Shown: piece by piece, positions 6,300 to 7,319 of the stretch
Numbering within the stretch: the first letter of the stretch is position 1
How the letters are laid out: each line of letters begins with the position of its first letter
The notes under the pieces: generated by a model
Database searches by the model: none
Seen by the model: the letters and a program-made list of their open reading frames with translations, nothing else
What the model was told of the DNA's origin: nothing
Assembly: GCA_016929795.1 (NCBI GenBank)
Contig: JAFGIA010000316.1
Span: 1 to 7,319, forward strand
Source of the DNA: Anaerolineae bacterium
GTDB taxonomy: Bacteria > Chloroflexota > Anaerolineae > JAAYZQ01
Length of the DNA stretch: 7,319 nucleotides
Direction: 5' to 3'
Made by a program: the position numbers and the translations under genes

Positions 6300-7319
6300 A
6301 TGACTCGCAGCGCCGATCTCGCAGGCGGCCTGATTTTTGCTGGCGCGATCCGCGCCCTGTATGACCAGGGCCAGACCGACTACTGGATCGAGCCGCTCGT
6401 CCTGGTGAATGGCCGGGGCCGGCCCACAGGCCGCATCGAGGATGGCGACGCCGTCATCTTTTGCTGCCGCCGCGGAGAGCGCGAGATCCAGCTCACGGAA
6501 GCATTCGTCGATCCGGGCCTGGATCACTTTCCGAGGCGCGATTTTCAAAATCTCCTTTTTGTGATCCTGACCCGGTACCACGAAAAGTTCAAGGACCTGC
6601 CGGTCGCCTTTGCCCCGACCTCCATCGAGGACACTTTGGGCGAGGTGGTCAGCCGTGCGGGGCTGCGGCAACTGCGAGTCGCCGAGTCTGAAAAGTTTGC
6701 GCACGTCACCTTTTTCTTTAACGGGGGAAATCACCAACAGTTTCAGGGCGAGGACGACGTGGGCGTGCCTTCACCGCACGGTGTCGCGGTAGAGCAGGTG
6801 CCGGAGCTGAGCCTGGCGGCGGTGACAGCGCAGGTGCTGAACGGCATCGGCAAAGGCTACGATCTCGTGGTCGCCAATTTTGCGAACGGCGACGTACTGG
6901 GACACACCGAGGACCGCGAGGCCCAGATCGAGTGTGCCAGAGTGGTCGATGCGCACCTGGGGCAGGTGGTCGCGGCTGCGCGGGCCGCGGACTGGGTGAC
7001 ATTGGTCACGGCCGATCACGGCAACCTGGAGGAGATGACCCACCCCGACGGCAAGGCCCACGTGTCGCACACGGCCAACCCCGTTCCCTTCCTTCTGATC
7101 GATCCACGCGCGCCTGCCCACGTCGCGGTGCGTGATGGGGTGCTCGCAGACGTGGCGCCGACGGTGCTGCACGCCCTTGGCCTCGCAGCGCCGGAGGCGA
7201 TGACCGGGCGGACGCTGACTCCTGGATACCACTGGGGTGGGCGACGGCGTGTGTTGTTGTTGATCCTCGACGGATGGGGCCTGGGCCGCGGCGACGCCAC
7301 GAACCCAATCTGGCTGGCG
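6300..7319 (+). CDS. Rearranged (probably circularly permuted) cofactor-independent phosphoglycerate mutase-like enzyme, 3' end beyond window
   Basis: iPGM interconverts 3- and 2-phosphoglycerate through a phosphoserine, using two metal ions in an alkaline-phosphatase-type fold. Here 340 residues are visible and the frame is still open at the window end. Residues 16-36 (AIRALYDQG...VLV) match the canonical enzyme from late in its inserted transferase domain. Canonical C-terminal landmarks follow in order: IEDGDAVIF (47-54), Arg58 and Arg61, LRQLRVAESEKFAHVTFFFNGG with Lys132, ANGDVLGH (Asp198, His202), TADHGN (Asp239, His240), SHTANPVP (His257) and the usual end MTGRTL (301-306). After a linker (307-317) comes VLLLILDGWGLG, the canonical N-terminus, whose Asp324 matches the first metal-binding Asp. 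The phosphoserine motif (usually MGNSEVGH) would lie past the window. The NFRxDR substrate motif reads CRRGER. A permuted enzyme is the simplest reading; a tandem partial duplication is the alternative. Confidence 0.85.
   Translation, partial: MTRSADLAGGLIFAGAIRALYDQGQTDYWIEPLVLVNGRGRPTGRIEDGDAVIFCCRRGEREIQLTEAFVDPGLDHFPRRDFQNLLFVILTRYHEKFKDLPVAFAPTSIEDTLGEVVSRAGLRQLRVAESEKFAHVTFFFNGGNHQQFQGEDDVGVPSPHGVAVEQVPELSLAAVTAQVLNGIGKGYDLVVANFANGDVLGHTEDREAQIECARVVDAHLGQVVAAARAADWVTLVTADHGNLEEMTHPDGKAHVSHTANPVPFLLIDPRAPAHVAVRDGVLADVAPTVLHALGLAAPEAMTGRTLTPGYHWGGRRRVLLLILDGWGLGRGDATNPIWLA

Noticed and set aside
6771..7308. Minus-strand open frames across the mutase gene
   Set aside because: They are shadows in high-G+C DNA; the + strand frame has continuous, ordered iPGM motifs.
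1..7319. CRISPR arrays, tRNA or rRNA genes, insertion sequences
   Set aside because: No regularly spaced repeats, tRNA-like cloverleafs, rRNA segments or transposase motifs were seen; coding sequence fills nearly the whole window.

Overview
All six genes lie on the + strand, close together, in DNA of roughly 60% G+C. This looks like one operon-like accessory locus of a bacterium. The lipoprotein-anchored solute-binding protein points away from Gram-negatives that use free periplasmic binding proteins. The overall style (high G+C, GTG and TTG starts, lipoprotein binding protein, many HAD paralogues) would fit Chloroflexota/Anaerolineae or a similar group, but this is a weak inference and no taxonomic marker is present.

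The left part (1-3976) is a complete binding-protein-dependent importer of the Fbp/Afu/Phn (iron, sugar-phosphate, phosphonate, polyamine-like) class: the 3' end of a fused double-domain permease, its ATPase, and a lipoprotein solute-binding protein. A strong inverted repeat (4004-4042) separates this importer module from the enzymes.

The middle part (4076-6285) holds three consecutive, divergent HAD-superfamily hydrolases with helical C1-type caps. They are translationally packed (11-nt overlap, then 10-nt and 14-nt gaps). All three lack the second Asp of the DxD catalytic motif I (DMGGT, DAAGV, DVGNT). HAD2 has also lost the first motif IV Asp, and HAD3 has Ala at the motif II Ser/Thr position.

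The right part (6300 to the window edge) is the most unusual. This reading frame starts in the middle of a cofactor-independent phosphoglycerate mutase (iPGM), runs through the whole canonical C-terminal half with its metal ligands, and then, after about 11 linker residues, continues straight into the canonical iPGM N-terminus (LILDGWG). This is the arrangement expected of a circularly permuted iPGM, or less likely of a partial tandem duplication. The window ends before the two can be told apart.

Working hypothesis (inference): the importer brings in a small phosphorylated or phosphonate-containing compound, and the HAD trio plus the rearranged mutase-like enzyme process its phospho group. 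The substrate cannot be read from the sequence.
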